From positions 1-44,768 of the forward strand of contig CALWGY010000004.1 of NCBI GenBank assembly GCA_944380265.1: a DNA stretch of 44,768 nt. The letters are read 5' to 3'. The stretch is from an uncultured Clostridia bacterium. Its GTDB lineage: Bacteria > Bacillota > Clostridia > Christensenellales > UBA1242. This document shows, one piece after another, positions 25,152 through 33,139 of the stretch. Under the pieces are notes generated by a model. That model saw only the letters and a list, made by a program, of their open reading frames with translations, made no database searches and was not told where the DNA came from. A program made the position numbers and the translations under genes. The first letter of the stretch is position 1, and every line of letters begins with the position of its first letter.

Positions 25152-25625
25152 ATGGCAAACGAAGTATTTTTAACAAAAGATGGTTACAAGGAACTAGAAC
25201 AAAGGCTTGAATATCTAAAAACTCAGGCAAGAGTGGAAGTTGCAAACAAAATTGAAGTTGCCCGCAGTTTTGGTGATATTAGTGAAAACTCTGAATATGA
25301 TGCAGCACGTGAAGAAGAAGCATTGGTTGAACAAGAAATTCAGCAAATTCAAAATACTTTGCGTAATGCCAAAATTATTAATAAAGCAAAGGTTGACACA
25401 ACCAAAGTAAGCATTGGAACAACTGTTGTTGTGGAAGATTTGGAATATAAAGATGAGTTAACCTTTAAAATTATGGGTAGTTTTGAAGCAGACCCAACAA
25501 AAGGCTTAATTTCAAACGAAAGCCCACTTGGCAAAGCTTTGCTTGGTGCAAAAAAAGGTGACACTGTTGAAGTTGTAACACCAACTGCTGTAACAAAATA
25601 TAAAGTTAAAGCAATTAAAGCATAA
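25152..25625 (+). CDS. greA: Transcription elongation factor GreA
   Basis: A 157-residue factor that rescues backtracked RNA polymerase by stimulating transcript cleavage. The N-terminal coiled coil carries the tip GDISENSEYDAAREE with D42 and E45 as the metal-coordinating acids; the C-terminal FKBP-like domain has NESPLGKALLGAKKGDTVEV. A strong AGGAGGG lies before the ATG. The only good promoter is 185 nt upstream and is followed by a terminator, suggesting attenuation, possibly by GreA itself as reported for the Escherichia coli greA leader. Confidence 0.96.
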   Translation: MANEVFLTKDGYKELEQRLEYLKTQARVEVANKIEVARSFGDISENSEYDAAREEEALVEQEIQQIQNTLRNAKIINKAKVDTTKVSIGTTVVVEDLEYKDELTFKIMGSFEADPTKGLISNESPLGKALLGAKKGDTVEVVTPTAVTKYKVKAIKA

Positions 25626-25673
25626 CAAAAACAAAGCAAAACGTTAAATAAAAAAAATTAAGCAATTAAAACA

Positions 25674-25708
25674 CAAAAAAAACACTTGGATTTTCAAGTG
25701 TTTTTTGT
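25674..25708. terminator. Bidirectional terminator between greA and the MFS gene
   Basis: AAAAACACTTG-GATTTT-CAAGTGTTTTT with A run and T run on either side. Confidence 0.9.
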
Positions 25709-25761
25709 TTTATAAGTATTTTAAAATTTGAGTTTTTATTTAATTAATATTTTTATTTGTT

Positions 25762-27228
25762 TTAATTTTCTGTTTTGTTGTTTGTGTTTTTGCTTTCTGT
25801 TTTAGAATTTGATATGTTTTTATTTTCAGATTTTGTTTGTTTAATTTTAGCACTGTTTTTTGTGGTTTTGTTTGTGTTTTTGTTTAATTCAGTTGGTTCT
25901 GTTTTATTAGGTTCAACTTCAACTTGTTGTTCATTTGTGCTTGAAGTTTCCAATACTTTTTTGTGTGGAGTTTTAACACATGCAAACACAATAAGTGCCA
26001 CAGCCATAAACACTGTTGCATATGGGAAATATGCGTTGTATCCAAGCCAGTCCATAACAAAACCAATAATAATTGGTGTTATGCTTTGTGCAATTTGGCT
26101 TGCTGTGTAATAGTAACCAGTAAATTTTCCAAGATTTTTGTTTGTGCTAAGTTCAACAAACATAGGGTATGAGTTAACATTAATAATTGCCCAGCCAACA
26201 CCAGCAATGGCAAATAAAATAATTAAACCAATTCCAAACGATTTAACAAATATAGCACAACCCAAACTTATAATCATTAAGCCCAAACCCAAAATTATGC
26301 TATATTTTCTGCCAATTTTTTGTGATAACCAACCAGAAGGTAAAAATGCAATTAAACTTGCAACTGCAAGCACGCTTGTTGCAAGCCCCCAGTTGTTTGT
26401 TTTTAACACGTTTTTGGCATACAAACTTCCAAAAGTTTCAACGGCATTAAACGCAAAATACCACAAAAACACACTAAAAATTAATAGCCATAGGTTGGTT
26501 TTGTCGGTTTTGCTTAGTGGTTTGTTGTCAATAATTTTTTCTTCGGTTTCGCTAAGTTTTTCGCCTTCTTCCATTTCGGTTTTCATTTGTTCAACAATTT
26601 TGTTTTCTCTAACTTTTAAAACCAAAACAACAAGTGCAACAATCATTAACAAACTAACAATTAAAAATGGCCAAATTGTTAATTCTCTAACCAAACTTAC
26701 ACCATCAGCTTGTTTTTTTGTGAAAACCATGGTTAAAAGTGCACCAATAATTGCACCAATGTAACCTACAAAGTTAATAATTGCATTTGCTTGTGCTCTA
26801 AGTGGCTTTGGAGTAACATCTGGCATAAGTGCCACACTTGGGCTGCGGTAAATGTTCATTGCAATCAAAATTAATGCCATTAAAAGTGCAACACCAACCA
26901 AACTGTTTTTTATGTATAAAAATGGAATGAACGGAAAAGCAATTAGGGCAACACATGTGCCTGCAATTATGTAGGGCATTCGTTTTCCAAGTTTGGTTTT
27001 GGTTCTGTCTGATAATGCACCAAAAAGTGGTAACATAAACAGTGCCAAAATGTTATCAAGTGCCATAATAATTCCAATTAAGTAATTATAATCGCCAGCA
27101 CCAAAATTTGAAATAAGCAGTTCTTCTAAAAACATTGGGCAATAGTAGTTATAAACTTGCCAAAGCATTAAAATTGTAAAAAAGGCAAACCCAATTAAGT
27201 ATGTTCTTTTTTTGTTTAGTTTTAACAT
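25762..27228 (-). CDS. MFS transporter of the sugar:cation/SLC45-like group
   Basis: A 488-residue inner-membrane protein with about 12 hydrophobic helices up to residue ~425. DNILALFMLPLFGALSDRTKTKLGKRMPYI contains the loop 2-3 motif (GALSDRTKTKLGKR) typical of MFS_2/GPH-like carriers. A second related loop, LSQKIGRKYS, lies after helix 8. The substrate cannot be assigned; sugars are usual for the group. A long hydrophilic central loop (MKTEMEEGEKLSETEEK) divides the halves. The last ~60 residues are a disordered Asn/Thr/Lys/Glu-rich tail. GGAGAAAA precedes the ATG. It is a single-gene unit. Confidence 0.85.
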   Translation of the reverse strand: MLKLNKKRTYLIGFAFFTILMLWQVYNYYCPMFLEELLISNFGAGDYNYLIGIIMALDNILALFMLPLFGALSDRTKTKLGKRMPYIIAGTCVALIAFPFIPFLYIKNSLVGVALLMALILIAMNIYRSPSVALMPDVTPKPLRAQANAIINFVGYIGAIIGALLTMVFTKKQADGVSLVRELTIWPFLIVSLLMIVALVVLVLKVRENKIVEQMKTEMEEGEKLSETEEKIIDNKPLSKTDKTNLWLLIFSVFLWYFAFNAVETFGSLYAKNVLKTNNWGLATSVLAVASLIAFLPSGWLSQKIGRKYSIILGLGLMIISLGCAIFVKSFGIGLIILFAIAGVGWAIINVNSYPMFVELSTNKNLGKFTGYYYTASQIAQSITPIIIGFVMDWLGYNAYFPYATVFMAVALIVFACVKTPHKKVLETSSTNEQQVEVEPNKTEPTELNKNTNKTTKNSAKIKQTKSENKNISNSKTESKNTNNKTEN

Positions 27229-27387
27229 AATGTTTTCTCCAAAAAATTCTTACATACCAATTTTAACAAATAACATAAAAATTTTAAACTAATTAAAAAA
27301 GAAAAATTTTAAATATTAAAATTTGTTATATTTTTTGTTTTTTGTTATATTTAAAAAAAGTTAATTGCTTTTAAATAACTTACTTAT

Positions 27388-27416
27388 TTGGCGAATATTA
27401 TTTAATGTGATAAAAT
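27388..27416 (+). promoter_or_regulatory. Promoter of the holB-ricT-trmN6-rsmI operon
   Basis: TTGGCG, 17 bp, TAAAAT. The -10 ends 7 bp before the ATG at 27424, so the transcript probably starts at or next to the start codon. Confidence 0.6.
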
Positions 27417-27423
27417 AATTAAG

Positions 27424-28398
27424 ATGGAATTTGGTAATTTATATTTAACTAGCAAATTAAAAACCATTGCAGATGCCGATTTAAAGTCGAACATGTTAAA
27501 TCACGCATATTTGCTTTTTGGTCAAGATGAAATATATTTAAATTTTTTAGCAAAACAGTTTGCTAAGCATGTTTTGTGTAAAAACAATATTTGTGGTGTT
27601 TGTCCAACATGCAAAAAAATTGAAAAAGGTGTGCATACCGATGTTTTGTGTTATCCAAAAACTGATGACAAAAACATTGTGGTGGAAGATGTTAACGAAA
27701 TTGTTGAAAAGGCCTATGTTTATCCAATGGAAGAAAGCAAGAAAATTTTTATTTTAAACAATTTTGATTTGGCAACCGTTCAAGCGCAAAACAAACTTTT
27801 AAAAACTCTGGAAGAACCACCAAAAACAAGCATGTTTGTTTTAACTTCAACAAATCCATCAAACATTTTAAACACAATAAAAAGCCGAACAAAGCAAGTT
27901 TCGGTTCCACTTTTGGAAGACAAACAAATTGAAACATTTATTTTGAACAACAGCACTTTAAAGTTAAGGGAAGTTGCACCTTTTGTTGCTTCATCACAAG
28001 GCAACTTAACAAAGGCAAAAAAAATTGTTGACGACCCCGACTTTGTTAAAATTAAGCAACTTTGTTTGCAAATTGTTTTGGAACTTAACAAAAGTGGTGA
28101 CATTTTAAAATATAGCAGTAAAATTTTAAGTTTTAAGGGCAGAGTGACAGAAGTTTTTGATGAACTTTCACTTGTGCTTTTGGATTGTTTATATTGCAAA
28201 CTAAATTTGTTAGAGCGGGTTTCAAACAATCAAAATATTAACGAATTTTTAAGTTCAAATTTTAGTGTTAAGGCATTAAAACTTGTGTATGAAGAACTTT
28301 TAAATTCGCAATACAAATTAAAAAACAATTGTAATGTTAATGTGGTTGTTGATAATTTTTTAATAACCATGTTGGAGGTTAAACATAAATGGAAGTAG
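27424..28398 (+). CDS. holB: DNA polymerase III delta-prime subunit
   Basis: A 324-residue clamp-loader subunit. The zinc module has C52, C57, C60 and C63 (CKNNICGVCPTC). NKLLKTLEEPPKTSMFVL and the sensor IKSRTK, where most family members have SRC, are AAA+ landmarks. The P-loop region (LLFGQDEIYLN) is degenerate, as in Bacillus-type delta-prime proteins that do not hydrolyse ATP. It heads the conserved holB-ricT-trmN6-rsmI order and overlaps ricT by 10 bp. The ATG has no Shine-Dalgarno and lies directly behind the promoter. Confidence 0.93.
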   Translation: MEFGNLYLTSKLKTIADADLKSNMLNHAYLLFGQDEIYLNFLAKQFAKHVLCKNNICGVCPTCKKIEKGVHTDVLCYPKTDDKNIVVEDVNEIVEKAYVYPMEESKKIFILNNFDLATVQAQNKLLKTLEEPPKTSMFVLTSTNPSNILNTIKSRTKQVSVPLLEDKQIETFILNNSTLKLREVAPFVASSQGNLTKAKKIVDDPDFVKIKQLCLQIVLELNKSGDILKYSSKILSFKGRVTEVFDELSLVLLDCLYCKLNLLERVSNNQNINEFLSSNFSVKALKLVYEELLNSQYKLKNNCNVNVVVDNFLITMLEVKHKWK

Positions 28399-29417
28399 TT
28401 GGAATTAAATTTAAAAACAACAATAAAACATATTATTTTTCGCCCAACAAACTAAGTTTGAATGTTTCCGACACGGTGGTGGTTGAAACTCCAAACGGAA
28501 ACACAATTGCTTATGTGTGCGAAAAAAACAAGCAAATTGACCCAGAAAAATTGGTCGCACCACTTTCTAATGTTGTAAGAAAGGCAACCGAACAAGACCT
28601 AAAAACAATGGAAAAGTTGGAAAGCAGAAAAGAAGAAGTTTTAAACACAACAAAAAGTTTGATTGAAAAACATGGGCTAGACATGAAACTTGTTGGTTGT
28701 GAATTTCCGCTTGATGGTCAAAAAATTGTTATAACATATGTTTGTGAAGATAGGGTTGATTTTAGGGAACTTGTTAAGGATTTGGCAGGAAAATTAAAAA
28801 GCCGAATTGAACTTAAACAAATTGGCATTAGGGACCAAGCAAAAATTATTGGTGGCATTGGTGCTTGTGGTGAAGTTTGTTGTTGTGCAAGATATTTAAA
28901 CAATTTTGATAAAGTTAGCATTAAAATGGCAAAAACCCAAAACCTTTCTTTAAACCCAACAAAAATAAGTGGTGTTTGTGGCAGACTTATGTGCTGTTTA
29001 AGTTACGAAAACGAAGTTTATGCCGATGCACTAAAAAAGATGCCAAAAGTTAACAGCAAAGTTAAAACACCCGATGGTGTTGGCACAGTTGTTTACAACA
29101 ATTTACTTAAAAAAGTTTCCGATGTTAAACTTGATGGAGATGATGCTGTTGTTAAGCAATATGCATTAAAAGATTTAAGTTTTGAAGGAAAAGTTGAAGA
29201 AGAAGTTTTGGAAGATGATGCTAATTTTGTTATGGAAATGGAACAAAATAAAAATGATGAATCTTCAAACAAAATTGAACAAATTAATAACAACAAAAAT
29301 GAAAATTTGAAAAAAGAAAATAAATATAAAAATTTAGATAAAAATAATAACGAAAATTTTAAAAACAAAAAAGATAAAAAGAAGAAAAAATTCTTTAAGA
29401 AAAATGTTAAAAAATAA
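28389..29417 (+). CDS. ricT: PSP1-domain protein RicT (YaaT)
   Basis: A 342-residue member of the Ric complex, which in Bacillus binds Fe-S clusters and directs RNase Y in mRNA maturation, with effects on competence, biofilm and sporulation. The PSP1 core runs from about 1 to 215. Cys at 160, 164-166, 197, 202 and 203 (GEVCCCARYL, GVCGRLMCCLSYE) are the cluster-type ligands. The C-terminal ~55 residues are an almost pure Lys/Asn/Glu disordered tail. The start overlaps the end of holB, with TTGGAGG upstream, and the end overlaps trmN6 by 14 bp. Confidence 0.93.
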   Translation: MEVVGIKFKNNNKTYYFSPNKLSLNVSDTVVVETPNGNTIAYVCEKNKQIDPEKLVAPLSNVVRKATEQDLKTMEKLESRKEEVLNTTKSLIEKHGLDMKLVGCEFPLDGQKIVITYVCEDRVDFRELVKDLAGKLKSRIELKQIGIRDQAKIIGGIGACGEVCCCARYLNNFDKVSIKMAKTQNLSLNPTKISGVCGRLMCCLSYENEVYADALKKMPKVNSKVKTPDGVGTVVYNNLLKKVSDVKLDGDDAVVKQYALKDLSFEGKVEEEVLEDDANFVMEMEQNKNDESSNKIEQINNNKNENLKKENKYKNLDKNNNENFKNKKDKKKKKFFKKNVKK

Positions 29418-30057
29418 TGAACGACTAGATGACTTACAATTTAATAATTTATTTATAATTCAAAATCCAAAGTTATATTGCTTTACATCTGATGCCATAG
29501 AACTTTGTAATTTTGTTAGGGCAGGAAGCAAAGATAGAATTGTTGATTTATGCAGTGGCAGTGGTGTTATTGGAATTTTGGCACAAGCAAAAACAAAGGC
29601 AAAACATGTTGTGCTTGTTGAAATTCAACCCGAACTTGCCGACATGAGCAAACGCAGTGTGGAATTTAATAAATTACAAAACGTTGTGGAAGTTGTTAAT
29701 GCACCGCTTCAAAACATACACAAACAAATTGGAACAGGGTTTGAAGTTGTGGTTTGCAATCCGCCATATAAACTTAGTTGCGGTGGAAAACTTTCACAAA
29801 AGCCAGAAATTGCAATTTGCAAACATGAAATAACGGTTAATTTGGAAGAAATTGTTTGTGAAAGTGCAAAGTTATTAAAATTTGGTGGCAGGTTTTACAC
29901 CGTTAACAAAGAAGAGCGTTTGTGTGATTTGTTTTGCTTAATGCGGAAATATGGCATTGAGCCAAAGGTTTTAAAAATTAAGCATTCAAAAGGTGCAAAC
30001 ATAATTTGTGTGGAAGGCAAAAAAGGAGGAAAAAGCGGATTAGAAATCCAGTGTTAA
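29404..30057 (+). CDS. trmN6: tRNA1(Val)-type adenine-N6 methyltransferase
   Basis: A 217-residue SAM methyltransferase of the YabB/TrmN6 group, which modifies A37 of a tRNA. IVDLCSGSGVIGILA binds SAM and VVCNPPYKLSC is the NPPY motif of N6-adenine enzymes; the N-terminal LDDLQFNNLFIIQNPKLYCFTSDA is characteristic. The long FYTVNKEERLCDLF region is the substrate side. It begins inside ricT and is followed by rsmI after one base, so translation is coupled. The target tRNA is inferred from family only. Confidence 0.88.
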   Translation: MLKNNERLDDLQFNNLFIIQNPKLYCFTSDAIELCNFVRAGSKDRIVDLCSGSGVIGILAQAKTKAKHVVLVEIQPELADMSKRSVEFNKLQNVVEVVNAPLQNIHKQIGTGFEVVVCNPPYKLSCGGKLSQKPEIAICKHEITVNLEEIVCESAKLLKFGGRFYTVNKEERLCDLFCLMRKYGIEPKVLKIKHSKGANIICVEGKKGGKSGLEIQC

Positions 30058-30058
30058 C

Positions 30059-30856
30059 ATGCTTTATTTAGTAGGAACTCCAATTGGAAATTTGAAAGAA
30101 TTTAATAATTATGCTGTGGAAATTTTGAACAAAATGGATTACATTTTGTGTGAAGATACCAGAACCAGTGCAGTGTTACTTAACCATTACAACATAAAAA
30201 AACCATTAAAAAGTTACCATAAGTTCAACGAAAAGGAAATGGTTGAAAAAATTGGGAACGACTTAATTGGTGGCAAAAACATTGCCTTAATTTCTGATGC
30301 TGGAATGCCTGTTATTTCCGACCCTGGCAATGTGCTTGTTAACTTTGCAATTAAAAATGGGGTTGATTACACTGTTGTTTCGGGACCTTGTGCACTTATT
30401 AATGCGTTTATTTTAAGCGGATTTAATGCACCATTTTGTTTTATTGGTTTTTTGCCAGAAAAAAATGTGGACAGAAAAAATTTGTTAATGCAATTTAAAA
30501 ATGTTGAGGGCAGTTTAATTTTTTATGTTTCTTGCCACAACATTGAAAAAGACTTTAATTCAATTTTGGAAATTTTGGGTGATAAACCTGTGTGTGTTGT
30601 TAGAGAACTTACAAAACTTTATGAAGAAAAGGTTTTCACAACCTTAAAACAAGGTTATGATGGTGTTAAAAAAGGTGAGTTTGTTTTGGTTGTTAACAAC
30701 ACTAAAAACGAAAGTGAACTAAAAAATTTAAGCATAAAAGAACACCTTAAACATTACCTAAATTTAGGGTTTTCAAAGCAAGATGCAATTAAGTTTGTGT
30801 GTGCGGAACGAAACGAAAAAAAACAAGTGGTTTATAAGGAAAGCATTGATTTATAA
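30059..30856 (+). CDS. rsmI: 16S rRNA (cytidine-1402-2'-O)-methyltransferase
   Basis: A 265-residue tetrapyrrole-methylase-fold enzyme that 2'-O-methylates C1402 in the ribosomal P site. YLVGTPIGNL at the N-terminus, CEDTRTSAVLL, ALISDAGMPVISDPG and VVSGPCALINAFILSGF are diagnostic. Length is slightly short at the C-terminus. It is the last gene of the holB operon; a terminator follows. Confidence 0.95.
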   Translation: MLYLVGTPIGNLKEFNNYAVEILNKMDYILCEDTRTSAVLLNHYNIKKPLKSYHKFNEKEMVEKIGNDLIGGKNIALISDAGMPVISDPGNVLVNFAIKNGVDYTVVSGPCALINAFILSGFNAPFCFIGFLPEKNVDRKNLLMQFKNVEGSLIFYVSCHNIEKDFNSILEILGDKPVCVVRELTKLYEEKVFTTLKQGYDGVKKGEFVLVVNNTKNESELKNLSIKEHLKHYLNLGFSKQDAIKFVCAERNEKKQVVYKESIDL

Positions 30857-30890
30857 AACAAAACTTAATTTGATGGTAAAAAAGTTTTAA

Positions 30891-30932
30891 TAAAAAAAAT
30901 AAAGCAGAATTTTGTTATGCCTTATTTTTTTT
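30891..30932. terminator. Terminator between rsmI and the HAD gene
   Basis: AAAAAATAAAGCA pairs with TGCCTTATTTTTT with one mismatch, with A and T runs on the two sides. It serves converging genes. Confidence 0.7.
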
Positions 30933-30950
30933 AATTTTATAATTTTTGTT

Positions 30951-31769
30951 TTACTTATGTTTATCGTTGTTTTGTTTATTAGAGTTTTGTGGGGTATTTA
31001 AGTCATTTTTAATCAAATTTCCGTTTTCATCAAGCGAAATTGGAAGTTTGAATTTTGGAAGAGTGTTTTGTTTTGGCTTGTAATTATTTTGGAAATATTT
31101 AAAATGATTTGTTTCAAACGGAACAAAGTTTTCAATTAAACCTTGTTGCATTGCTTCTTCAAGGGTTATGCTTGGTTTTTCTAAAATTGTTTTTCTTTTT
31201 CTGTGTTCGCTAAGGTCAATTAATTTAACCAAAGTTGAAATTGCATTCCAGTTTTTTGCATGAAACAAATTATTAATGGTTTCAGACTGTTCAAAGTTTT
31301 GTGTTAAAAATATGGATTTAATTCCACTTTTTGCTGATTTTAAACAGTTTAGTGGTTGGTCATCAATTAAAATGTCAACATTATATTTTTCGCAAAACAA
31401 ATTTTTGTTTTTGCAACCAATAACAAGTTCGGAATATTTAACATCATGTTTTTTTAGTAATTTAAGTGTTGAATTTCTAATAAATTTTAAATTTGCAGGG
31501 CGGTTTGAAAGCAAAATTATTTCGTGTCCTGCTTTGTGCCAACTTTCCAAAGTTTGAAGTGCATGTTCAAAAGCAACATATTTTTTAGGATTTAAAAACG
31601 GAAAAACAAAGTTCAAAAAACTTTTGCTAATTTTTCCATCAGATGAAATAGTTTTAAAAGTTAATTTGTTATCATCTGGTTTGCCAATGCGTTGAACTTT
31701 ATTTAATATTTTGTATATTATTGAGTTGCATGTGAAAAGTGTGTTATCAATGTCAATTGCAATTTTCAT
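30951..31769 (-). CDS. HAD-superfamily 5'-nucleotidase-like protein
   Basis: A 272-residue protein whose first ~165 residues are a HAD hydrolase: IDIDNTL (5-11, nucleophile and acid Asp), IILLSNRP (motif II) and DILIDDQP (motif IV). The layout matches the 5'(3')-deoxyribonucleotidase (NT5C) group, so dephosphorylation of a nucleotide is likely. The last ~80 residues are an uncharacterised extension with HRKRKTILEKPS and a polar end. There is no Shine-Dalgarno; an extended -10 lies 6 bp before the ATG. It is read away from spmB, to which it lies downstream on the same strand. Confidence 0.8.
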   Translation of the reverse strand: MKIAIDIDNTLFTCNSIIYKILNKVQRIGKPDDNKLTFKTISSDGKISKSFLNFVFPFLNPKKYVAFEHALQTLESWHKAGHEIILLSNRPANLKFIRNSTLKLLKKHDVKYSELVIGCKNKNLFCEKYNVDILIDDQPLNCLKSAKSGIKSIFLTQNFEQSETINNLFHAKNWNAISTLVKLIDLSEHRKRKTILEKPSITLEEAMQQGLIENFVPFETNHFKYFQNNYKPKQNTLPKFKLPISLDENGNLIKNDLNTPQNSNKQNNDKHK

Positions 31770-31775
31770 GCTTTA

Positions 31776-31784
31776 ATTTTAGCA
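31776..31784 (-). promoter_or_regulatory. Extended -10 element directly before the HAD gene
   Basis: TGCTAAAAT on the minus strand ends 6 bp before the ATG at 31769. No good -35 is seen. It predicts a leaderless mRNA. Confidence 0.5.
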
Positions 31785-31822
31785 TAAAAAGTTAGAAAAT
31801 GGAATACCCAAAGTTTGATATT

Positions 31823-32335
31823 TCAAATTATTTTGCAAATTAAACATGCAGCAACAACACCAAGTAAGTTGCTAATTAATGCAACAGGAATGCCATACGA
31901 AAACTTTTTAACTTTGGTTTGTGAAAAGTAAACTGCGGTTATGTAAAAAATTGCTTCACTGCTTCCAGCAATGGCACATCCAGCACGAGCAATGTAACTA
32001 TCAACACCATAAGTTGCAAAAATGTTTTCTAACACCGCCAAACTTCCACAGCCCGTGAAAGGCTTTAACAAAATCAGTTCGCTAAGTTCAATTGGAATGC
32101 CTAAAACCTTAAACAGTGGGCTTAGTGCCATACCCAAAATTTTGCTAAGTCCACTAACACTAAAAAGTTCAACGGCAATAAAAATTGCCACCAAATATGG
32201 AAAACTGGTTAAAACCAAATCAAAACTGGTTTTTGCACCATAAACAAAACTGTTGTAGGCATTGTTTTTTTTGAATATGGAGTAAACAACCAATAATATT
32301 ATTAAAATTGGTATTAAATATGAACTAAACTGCAT
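31823..32335 (-). CDS. spmB: Spore maturation protein B
   Basis: A 170-residue membrane protein of the nucleoside-transporter-gate family. It has about five hydrophobic segments. KPFTGCGSLAVLENI and CAIAGSSEAIFYITAVYFS are family signatures. In Bacillus SpmA and SpmB act together in spore core dehydration and heat resistance. It follows spmA after 12 bp in an operon, with GGAACAACA-type sequence as its ribosome binding site. Control by sigma-E is inferred from the promoter before spmA. Confidence 0.92.
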   Translation of the reverse strand: MQFSSYLIPILIILLVVYSIFKKNNAYNSFVYGAKTSFDLVLTSFPYLVAIFIAVELFSVSGLSKILGMALSPLFKVLGIPIELSELILLKPFTGCGSLAVLENIFATYGVDSYIARAGCAIAGSSEAIFYITAVYFSQTKVKKFSYGIPVALISNLLGVVAACLICKII

Positions 32336-32347
32336 ATGTTGTTCCTA

Positions 32348-32983
32348 TCATTTATAGATGTGTTTTGCTTCCAAATTTGCATCTGGTTGTGGTAAAGCGG
32401 ATTTCGATTTGCCATTTTTTTTGCGTTTATTTTTAAATTTTTCACACAATTTGCAAAGCATGATGCCAGAAAATGTGCTAACAAAGGTTGCAAACAGTGT
32501 TGGAAAAATTATGTCGTTTGGGTTAACACTCCCGGCAGCAACCCTAAGGCCAATTACAGTGGTTGGCAAAATTTGCAAACTTGAAGTGTTTAAAATCATT
32601 AGCATAATCATTCCGCTTGTTATAACATCTTGTCCTTTACTTAGGCCGTTCATTGCCTTAATTCCGCTAGGGGTGCAAGCATTGCCCATTCCAAGCAAAT
32701 TGGAAGTTATGTTAATGGCAATTTGGTTGTGTGTTTCGGGGTCGGTTTTGCCAAACAGTTTGTTAATTATTGGGTTTAACAATTTGCCAATTTTTTGGTT
32801 TAAGCCTGTGTCTTCCACAATTTTTAAAATGCCCAACCAAACGGCATAAATTGCCCAAAGTTTTAATGTTAACGCAATTGCTTTTTCGGAACCTGTTAAA
32901 ATGGTGGAAAAAGCAATGTCAACATTTTTAAAAAGCATAATGCCAAGCCCAACAACAATAAAACTTATCCAAACAAAATTCAT
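32348..32983 (-). CDS. spmA: Spore maturation protein A
   Basis: A 211-residue partner of SpmB in the spore membrane. VWISFIVVGLGIMLF starts the first helix; LWAIYAVWLGILKIVEDTG, LLGMGNACTPSGIKAM and MIMLMILNTSSLQILPTT are SpmA hallmarks. A basic, polar tail (KFKNKRKKNGKSK) follows the last helix. It is the first gene of the pair. A sigma-E-like promoter lies about 30 bp upstream, which would place expression in the mother cell, matching the known Bacillus pattern. Confidence 0.94.
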   Translation of the reverse strand: MNFVWISFIVVGLGIMLFKNVDIAFSTILTGSEKAIALTLKLWAIYAVWLGILKIVEDTGLNQKIGKLLNPIINKLFGKTDPETHNQIAINITSNLLGMGNACTPSGIKAMNGLSKGQDVITSGMIMLMILNTSSLQILPTTVIGLRVAAGSVNPNDIIFPTLFATFVSTFSGIMLCKLCEKFKNKRKKNGKSKSALPQPDANLEAKHIYK

Positions 32984-33012
32984 AAATCACCAAAAACCTA
33001 TATTTTTACATA

Positions 33013-33042
33013 ATTTTATGAGAAAATTTTGTTATTTATGCT
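33013..33042 (-). promoter_or_regulatory. Sigma-E-like sporulation promoter of spmAB
   Basis: On the minus strand: AGCATAAA, 14 bp, CATAAAAT. The Bacillus sigma-E consensus is about GKCATATT, 14 bp, CATACAMT; the -10 here differs at one position. The 5' leader would be about 22 nt. Confidence 0.6.
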
Positions 33043-33079
33043 TTTTAACTTTTTAAAAAAGAACAATAATTAAATTGAA

Positions 33080-33108
33080 TTTACATAAGCATTAATGTGT
33101 GATAAAAT
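33080..33108 (+). promoter_or_regulatory. Promoter of metG-tatD-rsmA
   Basis: TTTACA, 17 bp, TAAAAT, with an extended -10 (TGA). A short leader with AAAGGCG leads to the metG ATG. Confidence 0.7.
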
Positions 33109-33139
33109 TAGTTATTAAATTAAAAATAAAGGCGTAAAT

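Noticed and set aside
26138..26764. A 208-codon plus-strand frame opposite the MFS gene
   Set aside because: It is the antisense of a clear membrane protein, has no ribosome binding site and no recognisable domain.
32358..32849. A 163-codon plus-strand frame opposite spmA
   Set aside because: It is a reverse-strand shadow of spmA; hydrophobicity is inherited from the membrane protein codons.
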